Assembly: GCF_029625315.1 (NCBI RefSeq)
Contig: NZ_CP121110.1
Coordinates: 2,427,001-2,491,000, forward strand
Length of the DNA stretch: 64,000 nt
Reading direction: 5' to 3'
Origin: Flavobacterium ginsengisoli
Lineage (GTDB): Bacteria; Bacteroidota; Bacteroidia; Flavobacteriales; Flavobacteriaceae
In this document: in pieces, positions 1 to 8,849 of the stretch
Position numbering within the stretch: the first letter of the stretch is position 1
Layout of the letters: every line of letters starts with the position of its first letter
Notes under the pieces: generated by a model
Databases searched by the model: none
Told to the model about the DNA's origin: nothing
The model's input: only the letters and a program-made list of their open reading frames with translations
Translations under genes and position numbers: made by a program

Positions 1-30
1 ATCACTGGCTTCTTATTTATTTTAATAGAA

Positions 31-1218
31 TTACTCTACGATTTCAGTAACCTGACCAGCACCAACTGTTCTACCACCTTCACGGATAGCGAAACGTAAA
101 CCTACGTTCATAGCGATTGGGCTTAATAAAGCAACCTCAATAGTTAAGTTATCACCTGGCATTACCATCTCTACACCTGCTGGTAAAGAAATAACTCCTG
201 TTACGTCAGTTGTACGTACGTAGAACTGTGGACGGTAGTTATTGTGGAATGGAGTGTGACGTCCACCTTCTTCTTTTTTCAAGATATAAACCTCAGCTTT
301 GAATTTAGCGTGTGGTTTTACTGAACCTGGCTTAATAATAACCATACCTCTTTTGATATCAGCTTTATCAATACCTCTTAACAATAAACCTACGTTATCT
401 CCAGCTTCACCTCTATCAAGGATTTTACGGAACATCTCAACTCCTGTAATAGTAGAAGTTAATTTTTCAGCTCCCATACCAATGATTTCAACAGGATCTC
501 CAGTGTTAGCAACTCCAGTTTCGATACGACCTGTAGCAACAGTTCCACGACCTGTAATTGTAAATACGTCCTCAACTGGCATCAAGAATGGTTTAGCAAC
601 GTCACGTACTGGCTCTTCGATCCAGTTGTCAACAGCTTCCATTAATTCGATAATTTTAGGTACCCAGTTTGGATCATTGTTTAATCCTCCTAAAGCAGAA
701 CCTTGAACTACAGGACCATTATCTCCATCATATTCGTAGAAAGATAATAAATCTCTAATTTCCATTTCAACAAGCTCTAATAACTCAGCATCATCAACCA
801 TATCCACTTTGTTCATGAAAACAACGATTCTTGGAATACCTACCTGACGTCCTAGAAGGATGTGCTCACGAGTTTGTGGCATTGGACCATCTGTAGCGAC
901 AACTACTAAGATAGCTCCGTCCATTTGAGCCGCACCAGTAACCATGTTCTTTACGTAATCCGCGTGACCTGGACAGTCAACGTGAGCGTAGTGACGGTTA
1001 GCTGTTTCGTACTCTACGTGTGATGTATTAATAGTAATACCTCTTTCTTTCTCCTCTGGAGCGTTATCGATTTGATCAAACGATTTTGCTTGACAGTAAC
1101 CAGCATCTGACAATACTTTTGTAATTGCGGCAGTTAATGTAGTTTTTCCGTGATCTACGTGTCCAATTGTACCTATGTTTAAGTGCGGTTTGGAACGATT
1201 AAAATTCTCCTTTGCCAT
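31..1218 (-). CDS. tuf: Elongation factor Tu
   Basis: EF-Tu is the GTPase that brings aminoacyl-tRNA to the ribosomal A site. The 395-residue product has the family's normal length. The P-loop GHVDHGKT lies at about residues 19-26, followed by the switch II motif DCPGH and the guanine-specificity motif NKVD. Beta-barrel domains 2 and 3 follow and the protein ends GQVTEIVE. The start [20 protein letters not shown] matches Bacteroidetes EF-Tu. It is the last gene of a minus-strand unit preceded by tRNA-Thr, tRNA-Tyr and tRNA-Thr, an arrangement resembling the tRNA-tufB operon of many bacteria. No promoter is evident directly in front of it, so cotranscription with the tRNAs is likely. The frame is intact. 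Confidence 0.98.
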   Translation of the reverse strand: MAKENFNRSKPHLNIGTIGHVDHGKTTLTAAITKVLSDAGYCQAKSFDQIDNAPEEKERGITINTSHVEYETANRHYAHVDCPGHADYVKNMVTGAAQMDGAILVVVATDGPMPQTREHILLGRQVGIPRIVVFMNKVDMVDDAELLELVEMEIRDLLSFYEYDGDNGPVVQGSALGGLNNDPNWVPKIIELMEAVDNWIEEPVRDVAKPFLMPVEDVFTITGRGTVATGRIETGVANTGDPVEIIGMGAEKLTSTITGVEMFRKILDRGEAGDNVGLLLRGIDKADIKRGMVIIKPGSVKPHAKFKAEVYILKKEEGGRHTPFHNNYRPQFYVRTTDVTGVISLPAGVEMVMPGDNLTIEVALLSPIAMNVGLRFAIREGGRTVGAGQVTEIVE

Positions 1219-1273
1219 TTTACTTAATTTTTAATCTTAGTTATATATTAATTTTCAATTTCCTACTTACTTG

Positions 1274-1345
1274 AGCCAATGTCGGGATTTGAACCCGAGA
1301 CCTCTTCCTTACCAAGGAAGCACTCTACCCCTGAGCTACACCGGC
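1274..1345 (-). tRNA. tRNA-Thr (anticodon GGT)
   Basis: On the minus strand a 72-base cloverleaf can be folded. The seven-pair acceptor stem begins GCCGGTG and has two G-T pairs. The anticodon stem CTTCC/GGAAG encloses loop TTGGTAA, giving anticodon GGT. The T-arm contains GGTTCAAATCC. No CCA is encoded. It lies 55 bases upstream of tuf. Confidence 0.96.
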
Positions 1346-1431
1346 AGAGCTTCCATTTTTCAGATCAAAAGACTTTAAAATACAGATTTAACAATCTATA
1401 ACTTACAATCTAAAACCTAAATTTTTATTTG

Positions 1432-1512
1432 TGGGGAGAGCAGGATTCGAACCTGCGAAGTTCACACAGCAGATTTACAGTCTGCCCTCGTTGGCCGCTT
1501 GAGTATCTCCCC
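1432..1512 (-). tRNA. tRNA-Tyr (anticodon GTA)
   Basis: An 81-base class II tRNA with a long variable arm. The acceptor stem is GGGGAGA/TCTCCCC, and anticodon stem GCAGA/TCTGC encloses loop CTGTAAA, giving anticodon GTA. The T-arm is GCAGGTTCGAATCCTGC. The long variable arm (about TGTGAACTTC) agrees with tyrosine identity. It is the middle tRNA of the tuf unit. Confidence 0.96.
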
Positions 1513-1571
1513 TAGTTTTAAAAGTCCATTATTTTAAAGAACTAATTTCAAATCGCATTTGAAATTTATTG

Positions 1572-1645
1572 AGCCGATAGAGGGACTCGAACCCACGACC
1601 TGCTGATTACAAATCAGTCGCTCTAGCCAGCTGAGCTACATCGGC
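1572..1645 (-). tRNA. tRNA-Thr (anticodon TGT)
   Basis: A 74-base cloverleaf with acceptor stem GCCGATG/TATCGGC (last pair G-T). The anticodon loop TTTGTAA gives anticodon TGT. The top pair of the anticodon stem appears as an A-C mismatch; the other four pairs are good. It is the promoter-proximal member of the tRNA-tuf unit. Confidence 0.95.
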
Positions 1646-1654
1646 GAATGCATT

Positions 1655-1681
1655 AAAAAAGTCCGCTATTTCTAACGGACT
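1655..1681 (-). terminator. Hairpin with T run after hpf
   Basis: On the minus strand AGTCCG and CGGACT form a stem around a 10-base loop, followed by six T. It lies between the hpf stop and the first tRNA, so it can end the xerC-hpf transcript. It also overlaps the expected start point of the tRNA-tuf promoter. Confidence 0.65.
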
Positions 1682-1682
1682 G

Positions 1683-1713
1683 CAAATGTAGCTATTTTAT
1701 CTTTTAATCAAAA
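1683..1713 (-). promoter_or_regulatory. Bacteroidetes-type promoter of the tRNA-tuf unit
   Basis: On the minus strand TTTTG (1709-1713) is followed after 18 bases by TACATTTG (1683-1690), a perfect TAnnTTTG -7 element. The start point would fall near 1676, about 30 bases before tRNA-Thr(TGT). Confidence 0.7.
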
Positions 1714-1735
1714 CATTTTTTCAAAAAAATTTCAA

Positions 1736-2038
1736 TTAAATGTGCGCTCTAATTTTTTCTTTCCTTTTTACAAGCAAACGTTCTAATGATTCTGCCGAAA
1801 GCTCAACGGCCTCTTCAAATGTTTTACACTGTTTTTTTACCAAAAAATCATCACCAGGAACATTAATCTTTATCTCCACCACCTTATTCTCTTTATCACT
1901 CGTTCTTTCAACTTTCAAAAAAACATCTGATGAAACCACTCGATCGTAGTATTTCTCTAGCTTACCCATTCTTTCTTGGATAAAATCGACCAATTTTCTG
2001 TCGACAGTAAAATTAACTGCATGAACATCTACCTTCAT
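1736..2038 (-). CDS. hpf: Ribosome hibernation promoting factor, short form
   Basis: This 100-residue protein belongs to the HPF/RaiA (YfiA) family. It begins MKVDVHAVNFTVDRKLVDFIQERMGKLEKYYDR and ends in a basic VKRKEKIRAHI segment, the beta-alpha-beta-beta-beta-alpha core that binds the 30S decoding region and inactivates ribosomes in stationary phase. It lacks the C-terminal dimerisation domain of long HPF. It lies 32 bases downstream of xerC on the same strand with no terminator between, so the two are probably cotranscribed. A hairpin terminator follows the stop. Confidence 0.92.
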   Translation of the reverse strand: MKVDVHAVNFTVDRKLVDFIQERMGKLEKYYDRVVSSDVFLKVERTSDKENKVVEIKINVPGDDFLVKKQCKTFEEAVELSAESLERLLVKRKEKIRAHI

Positions 2039-2070
2039 AATAAAAATTTTAGGATTAACATTTAGAACTA

Positions 2071-2964
2071 CTATTTACTTCTAGGATGCGCACCTCTATA
2101 CACTTTCTTAAGCTCCGCTAAACTATTATGAGTATAAACTTGCGTAGACGCCAAACTAGAATGCCCTAGTAATTCTTTAACTGAATTCAAATCTGCCCCA
2201 TTATTCAAAAGGTGTGTTGCAAAAGTATGACGAAGCACATGCGGACTTTTTTTTACCTTTTCTGAGACCCTACTAAAGTATGAATTTATTAAACGATAAA
2301 CAAAAGATTCGCTCAATTTTAACCCTTTTTTCGAAACAAAAAAACACTCATAATTTACCAAACTATCCAAATCATCCCTTTCCTTTACATACAAATCAAT
2401 CTGATCTGCAATAATCGGCAAAATCGGAATAATGCGCTCTTTATTTCTTTTTCCCAAAACCTTAATCAAACCATTTGAACGATCCACATTTTTAATCATC
2501 AAATTAATCAATTCCGCTCGACGCATCCCTGTCACATAAAACATCTCCACAATAAGCCTATCTCTTATTTCCTCAAAACCAACAGGAGCACCTATCACTG
2601 TAAACAAATCAGCCAGTTCTTTTTCCGAAAAAGGAATCTGAACCACTTTGGGCGTTTTTAGAGATTTATGCTTCAGCATAGGATTAACCTCTATTTGTTT
2701 TGTTTTCAAAAGAAATTTATAAAATGCTTTTAAAGAAGCCATTTTTCTATTGATGGAAACATTCGAAATACCCTGATCAACCAAAAAAACGATCCAACTT
2801 CTTACCTGGCTATAATTAACCAAATCAATACTCTCTTGCCCAAAAGATTCTTTCACAAAAGATCCAAAAGACACAATATCATTCAAGTAAGCTCCAACTG
2901 TATGTACAGAATATTTTTTTTCCAATAAAAGATAATCCGAAAAAGCTTCTTTATTTGTTTTCAT
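2071..2964 (-). CDS. xerC: Tyrosine recombinase XerC
   Basis: A 297-residue site-specific recombinase of the integrase/XerCD family, which resolves chromosome dimers at dif. The N-terminal SAM-like core-binding domain covers about residues 1-90. The catalytic domain shows the full set of active-site residues: Arg148 (TGMRRAEL), Lys172 (GKRNKER), His242 and Arg245 (PHVLRHTFATHLL), His268 (LLGHSSLASTQ) and the nucleophile Tyr277. The length and the position beside rpsU and hpf match the chromosomal XerC of Flavobacteria, not a phage integrase. The unit ends with hpf. Confidence 0.95.
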   Translation of the reverse strand: MKTNKEAFSDYLLLEKKYSVHTVGAYLNDIVSFGSFVKESFGQESIDLVNYSQVRSWIVFLVDQGISNVSINRKMASLKAFYKFLLKTKQIEVNPMLKHKSLKTPKVVQIPFSEKELADLFTVIGAPVGFEEIRDRLIVEMFYVTGMRRAELINLMIKNVDRSNGLIKVLGKRNKERIIPILPIIADQIDLYVKERDDLDSLVNYECFFVSKKGLKLSESFVYRLINSYFSRVSEKVKKSPHVLRHTFATHLLNNGADLNSVKELLGHSSLASTQVYTHNSLAELKKVYRGAHPRSK

Positions 2965-2982
2965 AATTTAAATATTAAGCAC

Positions 2983-3029
2983 AAAAAAACCGTTAGTATC
3001 AAAATTAAAACATTTTGACAACTAACGGT
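2983..3029 (-). terminator. Terminator between rpsU and xerC
   Basis: On the minus strand ACCGTTAGT and ACTAACGGT form a nine-pair stem, with a second pairing of CAAAAT and ATTTTG inside, followed by seven T. It separates rpsU from xerC. Confidence 0.75.
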
Positions 3030-3052
3030 AATTATTTTTGAAAAGCTAAATA

Positions 3053-3247
3053 CTAACTTTCTAAACTGTCTTTCAAGCCTTGAATGTAAGTCGCTTTTTG
3101 AATTTGAGCTCTTTTGATAACAGATGGTTTAATAAAAGCAGTACGTGCTCTTAATTGACGAACAGTTCCTGTTTTATCAAATTTTCTTTTATAGCGCTTT
3201 AATGCTCTATCGATATTTTCTCCGTCTTTAATTGGTATAATTAACAT
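3053..3247 (-). CDS. rpsU: 30S ribosomal protein bS21
   Basis: The 64-residue basic protein begins MLIIPIKDGENIDRALKRYK, the conserved bS21 start, and contains RQLRARTAFIKPSV. bS21 sits near the 3' end of 16S rRNA. In Flavobacterium johnsoniae it is reported to help occlude the anti-Shine-Dalgarno sequence, and rpsU is reported to be translationally autoregulated through an unusually strong Shine-Dalgarno. Exactly such a site is present 8 bases before this start codon. A -7 promoter element lies just upstream and a strong terminator follows, so rpsU appears monocistronic. Confidence 0.97.
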   Translation of the reverse strand: MLIIPIKDGENIDRALKRYKRKFDKTGTVRQLRARTAFIKPSVIKRAQIQKATYIQGLKDSLES

Positions 3248-3255
3248 AATATAGA

Positions 3256-3263
3256 CACCTCCT
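3256..3263 (-). promoter_or_regulatory. Extended Shine-Dalgarno of rpsU
   Basis: On the minus strand AGGAGGTG is fully complementary to the anti-Shine-Dalgarno core and sits 8 bases before the ATG. The other starts I inspected in this window have no comparable site, as expected for Bacteroidetes. This marks rpsU as a candidate for autogenous control by bS21. Confidence 0.85.
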
Positions 3264-3276
3264 CTCGTTAAGGTCG

Positions 3277-3284
3277 CAAATGTA
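3277..3284 (-). promoter_or_regulatory. -7 element of the rpsU promoter
   Basis: TACATTTG on the minus strand, 30 bases before the rpsU start codon. No convincing TTG is seen at -33. Confidence 0.55.
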
Positions 3285-3391
3285 TATATTAATTATGAAT
3301 TATGAGTTATAAATTTTAAATTATTTTCACTTAAAACCTATAATCAGGAAGAAAACTAGTATTTACCAACTTCATTTCGTCTTCCAAATGC

Positions 3392-4533
3392 TTATTTCAA
3401 TAAGTTTCTAGAAATGACAACCTTTTGGATTTCGGTTGTTCCCTCTCCTATAGTACATAATTTAGAATCTCTATAGAATTTTTCCACTGGAAAATCTTTA
3501 GTGTAACCATAACCTCCATGAATCTGAACAGCATCATTTGCAATTTTGACACATGCTTCTGAAGCATACATTTTTGCCATAGCACCAGATGTGGTTACTG
3601 GTTTATGCTTTTGCTTTAAAAAAGTCGCTTTATGAAGCAATAATTCCGAAGCCTCAATTTCTGTTGCCATGTCTGCCAATTTAAAAGAGATTCCTTGAAA
3701 ATTACTAATTGGCTGTCCAAATTGATGTCTTTCTTTTGAATATTTTAATGCGAGCTTCATACGCTCCTTTTGAAATTCCTAAAGATAGAGCCCCTATCGA
3801 GATTCTCCCGCCATCAAGAATTTTCATTGCCTGAACAAAACCTTCTCCAACTTCTCCTAATCTATTTTCATCGGGAACTCGACAATTATCAAAAACCAAT
3901 TCGGCAGTTTCGCTTGCTCTCATTCCTAATTTATTCTCTTTTTTGCCTGATGAAAAGCCTTTCATTCCCTTTTCAAAAACAAAAGCAGTCATTCCTTTAG
4001 AATCTCCTTTTTCTCCAGTTCGCACTACTACAACTGCAACATCTCCAGAAATACCATGCGTAATAAAGTTTTTAGCACCGTTTACAATCCAATGGTCTCC
4101 GTCTTTAACTGCAGTAGTATTCATACCGCCAGCATCTGAACCTGTATTGTGTTCTGTTAATCCCCACGCACCTATGAATTCAGCGGTAGCAAGTTTAGGA
4201 AGCCATTTTTTCTTTTGCTCTTCGTTTCCGAACGTTAAGATATGATTGGTGCATAAAGAATTGTGCGCAAGCAACAGACAACCCGATTGATGGATCTACT
4301 TTTGAAATTTCTTCTACAACTGTAATATATTCGTGATACCCCAAACCTGAACCTCCATACTCTTCTGGAACTAAAACTCCCATGAAGCCCATCTCGCCAA
4401 GTTGCTTAAACAATTGGATTGGGAAAATTTGCGCTTCGTCCCATTCCATTATATAAGGTCTAATATTTTTTTCTGCAAAGTCTTTTATAGACTGTGCAAT
4501 CATTAGTTGTGTTTCGTTGTAATCAAAGTTCAT
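3392..4533 (-). CDS. Acyl-CoA dehydrogenase (two apparent frameshifts)
   Basis: An FAD-dependent acyl-CoA dehydrogenase of about 380 residues that oxidises acyl-CoA to trans-2-enoyl-CoA. The N-terminal all-alpha domain (FDYNETQLMIAQSIKDFAEK) is followed by the beta-barrel region with AWGLTEHNTGSDAGG and by the C-terminal helical domain with QIHGGYGYTKDFPVEKFYRD and a GEGTTEIQ segment. The gene is read in three frames. Reading GCAAGC at 4267-4272 as GCAGC joins GLSVA to AHNSLCTN. Reading GCGAGC at 3750-3755 as GCAGC joins AYEA to ALKYSKERHQFG. Both corrections restore the family sequence exactly, so these look like consensus errors and not decay. It lies 14 bases downstream of the helix-hairpin-helix gene. 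Confidence 0.9.
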
Positions 4534-4547
4534 GAGTTAGTTTCTTT

Positions 4548-5435
4548 TTAGAACTCCAAATATAAACTAATTATTTTTGCTTTTTCAACAGGAAAATCTT
4601 TAATTTTTGCTAAATCCTCAATATTATTAAAATTTCCGTTCATACTTCTATAAGTGACTATTTGTTTTGCGAGTGTGTATTTGAAGTATGAAAATTGAGC
4701 CAATTCTTTTAATGAAGCCTCATTTACATTTATTTTCTTCAAGTTTGAAGGAATTACAACTTTAAAATGAGCATTTAATTCATTGACAACTTCTGGAGAA
4801 AGCCCCCAAATATCTTTCATTTGCTCCATTGAAACGAATGAACCCAAAATTTCTTTTTGTTTTAAGATTCTAGAAGACAGCCCTTCTCCTATTCCGTAGA
4901 TTTTAATCAGATCTTCTTGAGTTGCTTCATTAATATCTAATATTGGAAGCTTTTCTTTTTTTGGAAAACTATTTATACTAAAATCTTTTTTCTCAGTACT
5001 ATAATTATTTTTATTCTGTTTCCAATCTGGAAATTTAAACAAAGGAGAAATTTTATCTAATAGTGAATCTGAAACTCCTGTGACTTTCTGAAATTCTTCT
5101 GCTGAGTTTACATACTTATTCTCTTTCCGAAATGCCATTAGTCGATCAATTTCCTCTACCGACATTCCGAGTTTGTATCCTTTATAATCAGAAATAAAAT
5201 TAGGGTTGAAAAGATAATTAATTGGGCTTACCTTTTTATCGTCTAACTTTTCCTTATCGATTTCTGACTGTAGAGCAAGCCATTGCTCTTTTTCAGAACT
5301 TTTACTTTCTGAAATATTAAAATCGGATAAATAATAAAACAGTTGCAACCCTATCATAATAATGAAGAGCATAAAAAGGCCTATTCGCCGCTGTTTTGTA
5401 AAATGAAAATACTTGTTGAAAAACTTAAAATTCAT
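4548..5435 (-). CDS. ComEA-like helix-hairpin-helix protein
   Basis: A 295-residue protein with an N-terminal membrane segment (about residues 17-35, RIGLFMLFIIMIGLQLFYYL). After it come repeated helix-hairpin-helix-like units: one near KYVNSAEEFQKVTGVSDSLLDKI, one at LDINEATQEDLIKIYGIGEGLSSRIL and one at INVNEASLKELAQFSYFKYTLAKQIV. Such motifs bind DNA non-specifically, and ComEA uses them in DNA uptake. The role here is inferred from domain type only. It is followed at once by the acyl-CoA dehydrogenase. Confidence 0.85.
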   Translation of the reverse strand: MNFKFFNKYFHFTKQRRIGLFMLFIIMIGLQLFYYLSDFNISESKSSEKEQWLALQSEIDKEKLDDKKVSPINYLFNPNFISDYKGYKLGMSVEEIDRLMAFRKENKYVNSAEEFQKVTGVSDSLLDKISPLFKFPDWKQNKNNYSTEKKDFSINSFPKKEKLPILDINEATQEDLIKIYGIGEGLSSRILKQKEILGSFVSMEQMKDIWGLSPEVVNELNAHFKVVIPSNLKKINVNEASLKELAQFSYFKYTLAKQIVTYRSMNGNFNNIEDLAKIKDFPVEKAKIISLYLEF

Positions 5436-5657
5436 AACTAAAATATTTTTGTCTGAACAAGAAAGAAAAATCCTTCAAATTTATAATAGAAATTAGTAAG
5501 AAAAGTAGTTTTTAAAAAATTATCGAATCTTTTATAAAAGTCCAATTAGCTTAATGAATGTCAATACTTAGAGAAAGTTTCTTACGAGTACTGTAAAAAA
5601 AACAAAGATTTTATAACTTAAAACATGATAATTGTTTTTATTTTTTACAAAAAACAA

Positions 5658-5665
5658 TACATTTG
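5658..5665 (+). promoter_or_regulatory. -7 element before the amino acid permease
   Basis: TACATTTG, 32 bases before the permease ATG. The best upstream TTG is 23 bases away, longer than the usual spacer, so only the -7 part is convincing. Confidence 0.5.
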
Positions 5666-5697
5666 GCACTTAATAACAAATAAACCAATAAAATAAT

Positions 5698-7164
5698 ATG
5701 TCAATTTGGAGAGTTAAACCTATATCAGCCTTTGAGGCCGATATGAAAAAAAGTGATTTAAAGAGAGTCCTAGGAAAATGGAGTCTTACTGCCATTGGTG
5801 TTGGTGCCATTATCGGTGGGGGAATTTTTGTACTTACAGGTACTGGGGCTTATTATCATGCAGGTCCAGCATTAGCAATTTCGTTTATCATCGCAGGTAT
5901 TGCGTGTGTTTTTGCGGCTCTTTGCTATTCTGAATTTGCTTCTATTTTACCTGTTGAGGGATCTGCTTACGCATATGCTTACGGTACAATTGGAGAAGTT
6001 TTTGCTTGGATTATTGGATGGGGTCTAATTCTCGAGTATGCAATGGGGTCTATGACTGTAGCGGTTTCCTGGTCCGGATACTTTAACAAATTGCTAAAAA
6101 TATTTCACATTCACCTTCCTGATTGGTTAACTACAGATCCTGCAAGCTACACAGGAGAAGGTTTTTCTATGAATCTTCCAGCTTTCTTGATTGTTCTTTT
6201 AGTTATTTCATTGCTTATTAAAGGAACAAAAAGCGCCGCTAAAGCAAATAACGCAATTGTTATTCTTAAAGTATCTGCTGTAATCTTTGTAATTATTGCT
6301 GGTCTTTTCTTTATTAATACAGCAAACTGGAGTCCGTTTATTCCTGAAGCAACTCAGATTATTGAAAAAGAAACTACACACAATGCTTACGGAATTGGAG
6401 GAATCGTTTCTGGAGCTGCTGCGATCTTCTTTGCTTATGTTGGTTTTGATGCTGTTTCTACACAAGCTGGAGAAGCTATCAATCCTAAAAAAGATGTTCC
6501 TTTTGCGATCATTGCTTCTTTATTAATCTGTACAACTTTATACATTCTTGTTTCTTTAGTATTAACAGGAATGATGAACTACCAAGACTTTAATCCACTA
6601 GGAAAATATCCTGAGGCTATTAAAGCTCCTGTTGCTTATGCATTTGATATTGCTGGACAGGGCTGGGCTGGCTCTATTATTACTGTTGCTGCGACTATTG
6701 GTTTAATTTCAGTATTGATGGTTATGATCATGGGACAATCTAGAATTTTTCTTGGAATGTCTAAAGATGGTTTAATTCCTTCTGTTTTCTCTAAAGTAAA
6801 CCCTATTTCTGGAACTCCAAAAACGAACTTAATGATTCTTGGAGCTATTATCGCAACTGTTCTTGCTTTTACACCAATCAACAAATTGGCTGATATGACA
6901 AGTTTTGGTACTTTGTTTGCCTTTACAATGGTTTGTATCGCTGTTTGGATTTTAAGAGTAAAACAACCAGGATTAACAAGAACATTTAAAGTTCCCGCTT
7001 TACCAATTATTGCGGTACTAGGAATTGCAATCAATTCTTATTTAATTTTTAATTTAAGTAAAGATGCGCAGTTATTATCTTTTGGATGGCTTATTCTGGG
7101 TATAATTGTATACTTTGGATATAGTAAGAAAAGATCTAGACTTAACAATACAACAGAAGAATAA
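5698..7164 (+). CDS. APC-family amino acid permease
   Basis: A 488-residue inner-membrane transporter of the amino acid-polyamine-organocation superfamily, closest in style to the cationic amino acid transporter group. Twelve or more hydrophobic helices can be counted. TM1 carries the substrate-binding glycine motif in IGVGAIIGGGIFVLTG (about residues 35-50). TM3 has EYAMGSMTVAVSWSGYF and TM6 has AAIFFAYVGFDAVSTQAGEA, another family hallmark. A second Met at residue 16 could also be the start. The gene stands alone behind a TACATTTG element and ends at a bidirectional terminator. The transported amino acid cannot be told from the sequence. Confidence 0.93.
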   Translation: MSIWRVKPISAFEADMKKSDLKRVLGKWSLTAIGVGAIIGGGIFVLTGTGAYYHAGPALAISFIIAGIACVFAALCYSEFASILPVEGSAYAYAYGTIGEVFAWIIGWGLILEYAMGSMTVAVSWSGYFNKLLKIFHIHLPDWLTTDPASYTGEGFSMNLPAFLIVLLVISLLIKGTKSAAKANNAIVILKVSAVIFVIIAGLFFINTANWSPFIPEATQIIEKETTHNAYGIGGIVSGAAAIFFAYVGFDAVSTQAGEAINPKKDVPFAIIASLLICTTLYILVSLVLTGMMNYQDFNPLGKYPEAIKAPVAYAFDIAGQGWAGSIITVAATIGLISVLMVMIMGQSRIFLGMSKDGLIPSVFSKVNPISGTPKTNLMILGAIIATVLAFTPINKLADMTSFGTLFAFTMVCIAVWILRVKQPGLTRTFKVPALPIIAVLGIAINSYLIFNLSKDAQLLSFGWLILGIIVYFGYSKKRSRLNNTTEE

Positions 7165-7183
7165 TAAATACAACTTCATAAAA

Positions 7184-7214
7184 AAGCTCCAATTTAAAAT
7201 TGGAGCTTTTTTTT
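7184..7214. terminator. Bidirectional terminator between permease and PspC-like gene
   Basis: AAAAGCTCCAATTT and AAATTGGAGCTTTT form a near-perfect palindrome with A and T runs on both sides. It serves two convergent genes. Confidence 0.85.
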
Positions 7215-7440
7215 ATAAATCGAATACTGATGTTCTTTTTGAGCGAATTAAATCTTTTAGTCTGATCCAGAAAGCAAGAGTTAAATAAACTCCAAACCCT
7301 AAACCAGCTGTAACAAAAGAAATGTAAATAAAAAACAAGCGCACACTTGTTACGCGCATTCCAAGTTTATCTGCTAGTCTTGAAGAAACATGGAAACCAT
7401 ATTTTTCAAAAAAGAATTTTAGTTTTAAAATTGCTGACAT
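7213..7440 (-). CDS. PspC-domain small membrane protein
   Basis: A 75-residue protein resembling the PspC domain (phage-shock protein C family). It has an N-terminal amphipathic part with SSRLADKLGMRVTSVRLFFIY, like the family's GVCxGLAxYLGxxxxxVR pattern, then a hydrophobic helix and a second segment GFGVYLTLAFWI. PspC proteins sense envelope stress or inhibit toxins; no partner psp genes are nearby. It precedes the convergent terminator and lies 62 bases downstream of the DUF2851 gene on the same strand. Assignment is by pattern only. Confidence 0.72.
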   Translation of the reverse strand: MSAILKLKFFFEKYGFHVSSRLADKLGMRVTSVRLFFIYISFVTAGLGFGVYLTLAFWIRLKDLIRSKRTSVFDL

Positions 7441-7502
7441 TTCTTTTTAGATTTTAGATTTACAAAAATAGGAATTATCTAATTATGAAATTTTCTAATT
7501 CG

Positions 7503-8774
7503 TTAATTATTTTTAAGCAACTCCAATCCGATAGCGCATTTTAAGCAAGCCTTGCGTTCGCAATATTCATTTTTGAGTTCTAATAATGCCTGACTATCAA
7601 ATGCCGTTTTTGACTTAATGCCAAACGAATTGAATTTATCGATAATAGCATTTTTCTCTGAAGTAACTTCATTCATAAAATCAATTAAATCTTCGGCAAT
7701 TGATTCACCCATGATGTTTGAATACGCAAATTGGAGCGGAACAATCGTATTTAGAAGCAGTAGATCTATAAATGACTTAGAAAGTGTTTTTGATTTCTTT
7801 GGACTTTCTTTATCAAACTTATAGTGATTTTGCCAATAAAGGCTCGCAGATACCGTTAACAAACTATGTACAGTATCGACTGATTTTAAATCAATAATTT
7901 TTGAAAACAGATTTTGATGTCTATGATATAATGCCGCCAATTGAGAAAGTCTAATTGTTGGGAAATTATCTGGCCGAAGTTTAAAAAACTGAAGTGGTTC
8001 TGTATATGTTTTTTCTATTTGATATTTATGTAGCAAATAGAAATAACGAAATTTTAAATCTTTATAGTAAACATCTTCTTTTTCTGCATTTAATAAATTT
8101 GAAGTTCCAAATAGTAGCGCTTCTAAATTTTCAACCTCAAAACTCTCTTTTCTGATTATAGCAAACGGAATTGCTTTTGAAATCTGCAGAAAGGAATTTC
8201 CATTTGTATTCAAACCAAAATTCTTTGCTAGAAGGCAAAATAAGACGGCTTCCCAATCTTGATTGGTTTCTTCTAATAATTGATAAATAAACTTAGATTT
8301 TCGCTCTAAACGCTCAAAAAATAATCTTTCTTGCCAGTTTTTAAAAACAAAACCATCAATATCTTTTAATTGTCTTTCGCAAGAAATCCAAGTTTTTGGA
8401 GCAACCAATGTATTATAATTTTCGATTATTTCTTTTGAAACATAATCTTTAAGAACCAAAACAGGAATTTCAGTATTGTTTTCTCTAAAAACAGCAGTAT
8501 CGTTTTCCCACACTACGTGAAGAATGACATTTTTGTAGGCAGGATCTTTCTCATGATTGTGCAAATACCAATCTGAAGATTTTAAATGAATCTCGACATT
8601 GCCTGCCCATTTCTGATTTCCAATTTCTATATAAGCATTGAAAAAATCAGGCCCGGCAAGTTCTAGATAATCGCCCGATTTTAAGATTGTTATTACTTCG
8701 CCTTGGACAGTTTTTAAATTCAAGTTATCAAATTTCTTGAATTTCCAGAGATAATGAAGAAAGTCTTCTTTCAT
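7503..8774 (-). CDS. DUF2851 family protein
   Basis: A 423-residue protein starting MKEDFLHYLWKFKKFDNLNLKT and containing NVEIHLKSSDWYLHNHEKDPAYKNVILHVVW, the signature block of the Bacteroidetes-restricted DUF2851 family. Further conserved pieces are FNAYIEIGNQKWAGNVEIH and LRPDNFPTIRLSQLAAL. It ends with a Cys-containing CERKACLKCAIG segment. No signal peptide or membrane helix is visible, so it is probably cytoplasmic. Function is unknown; histidines in the N-terminal block hint at metal or nucleic-acid binding, but that is inference. The frame is intact. Confidence 0.88.
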   Translation of the reverse strand: MKEDFLHYLWKFKKFDNLNLKTVQGEVITILKSGDYLELAGPDFFNAYIEIGNQKWAGNVEIHLKSSDWYLHNHEKDPAYKNVILHVVWENDTAVFRENNTEIPVLVLKDYVSKEIIENYNTLVAPKTWISCERQLKDIDGFVFKNWQERLFFERLERKSKFIYQLLEETNQDWEAVLFCLLAKNFGLNTNGNSFLQISKAIPFAIIRKESFEVENLEALLFGTSNLLNAEKEDVYYKDLKFRYFYLLHKYQIEKTYTEPLQFFKLRPDNFPTIRLSQLAALYHRHQNLFSKIIDLKSVDTVHSLLTVSASLYWQNHYKFDKESPKKSKTLSKSFIDLLLLNTIVPLQFAYSNIMGESIAEDLIDFMNEVTSEKNAIIDKFNSFGIKSKTAFDSQALLELKNEYCERKACLKCAIGLELLKNN

Positions 8775-8849
8775 TTTTAGATTTTATGATGCTGTTACAA
8801 AATCTAAAAGTAAATTATTTTTTAATATTATTCTTACAAATATAAAAAA

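Noticed and set aside
299..706. Open frame on the plus strand inside tuf
   Set aside because: It is antisense to a highly conserved gene and has no recognisable protein features.
2071..2964. Phage or integron integrase marking a mobile island
   Set aside because: Length, sequence and its place between rpsU and hpf fit the chromosomal XerC; no attachment repeats or phage genes are present.
3705..4274. Separate short acyl-CoA dehydrogenase genes
   Set aside because: The three pieces are consecutive parts of one protein; restoring two GCWGC sites joins them, so they are not independent genes.
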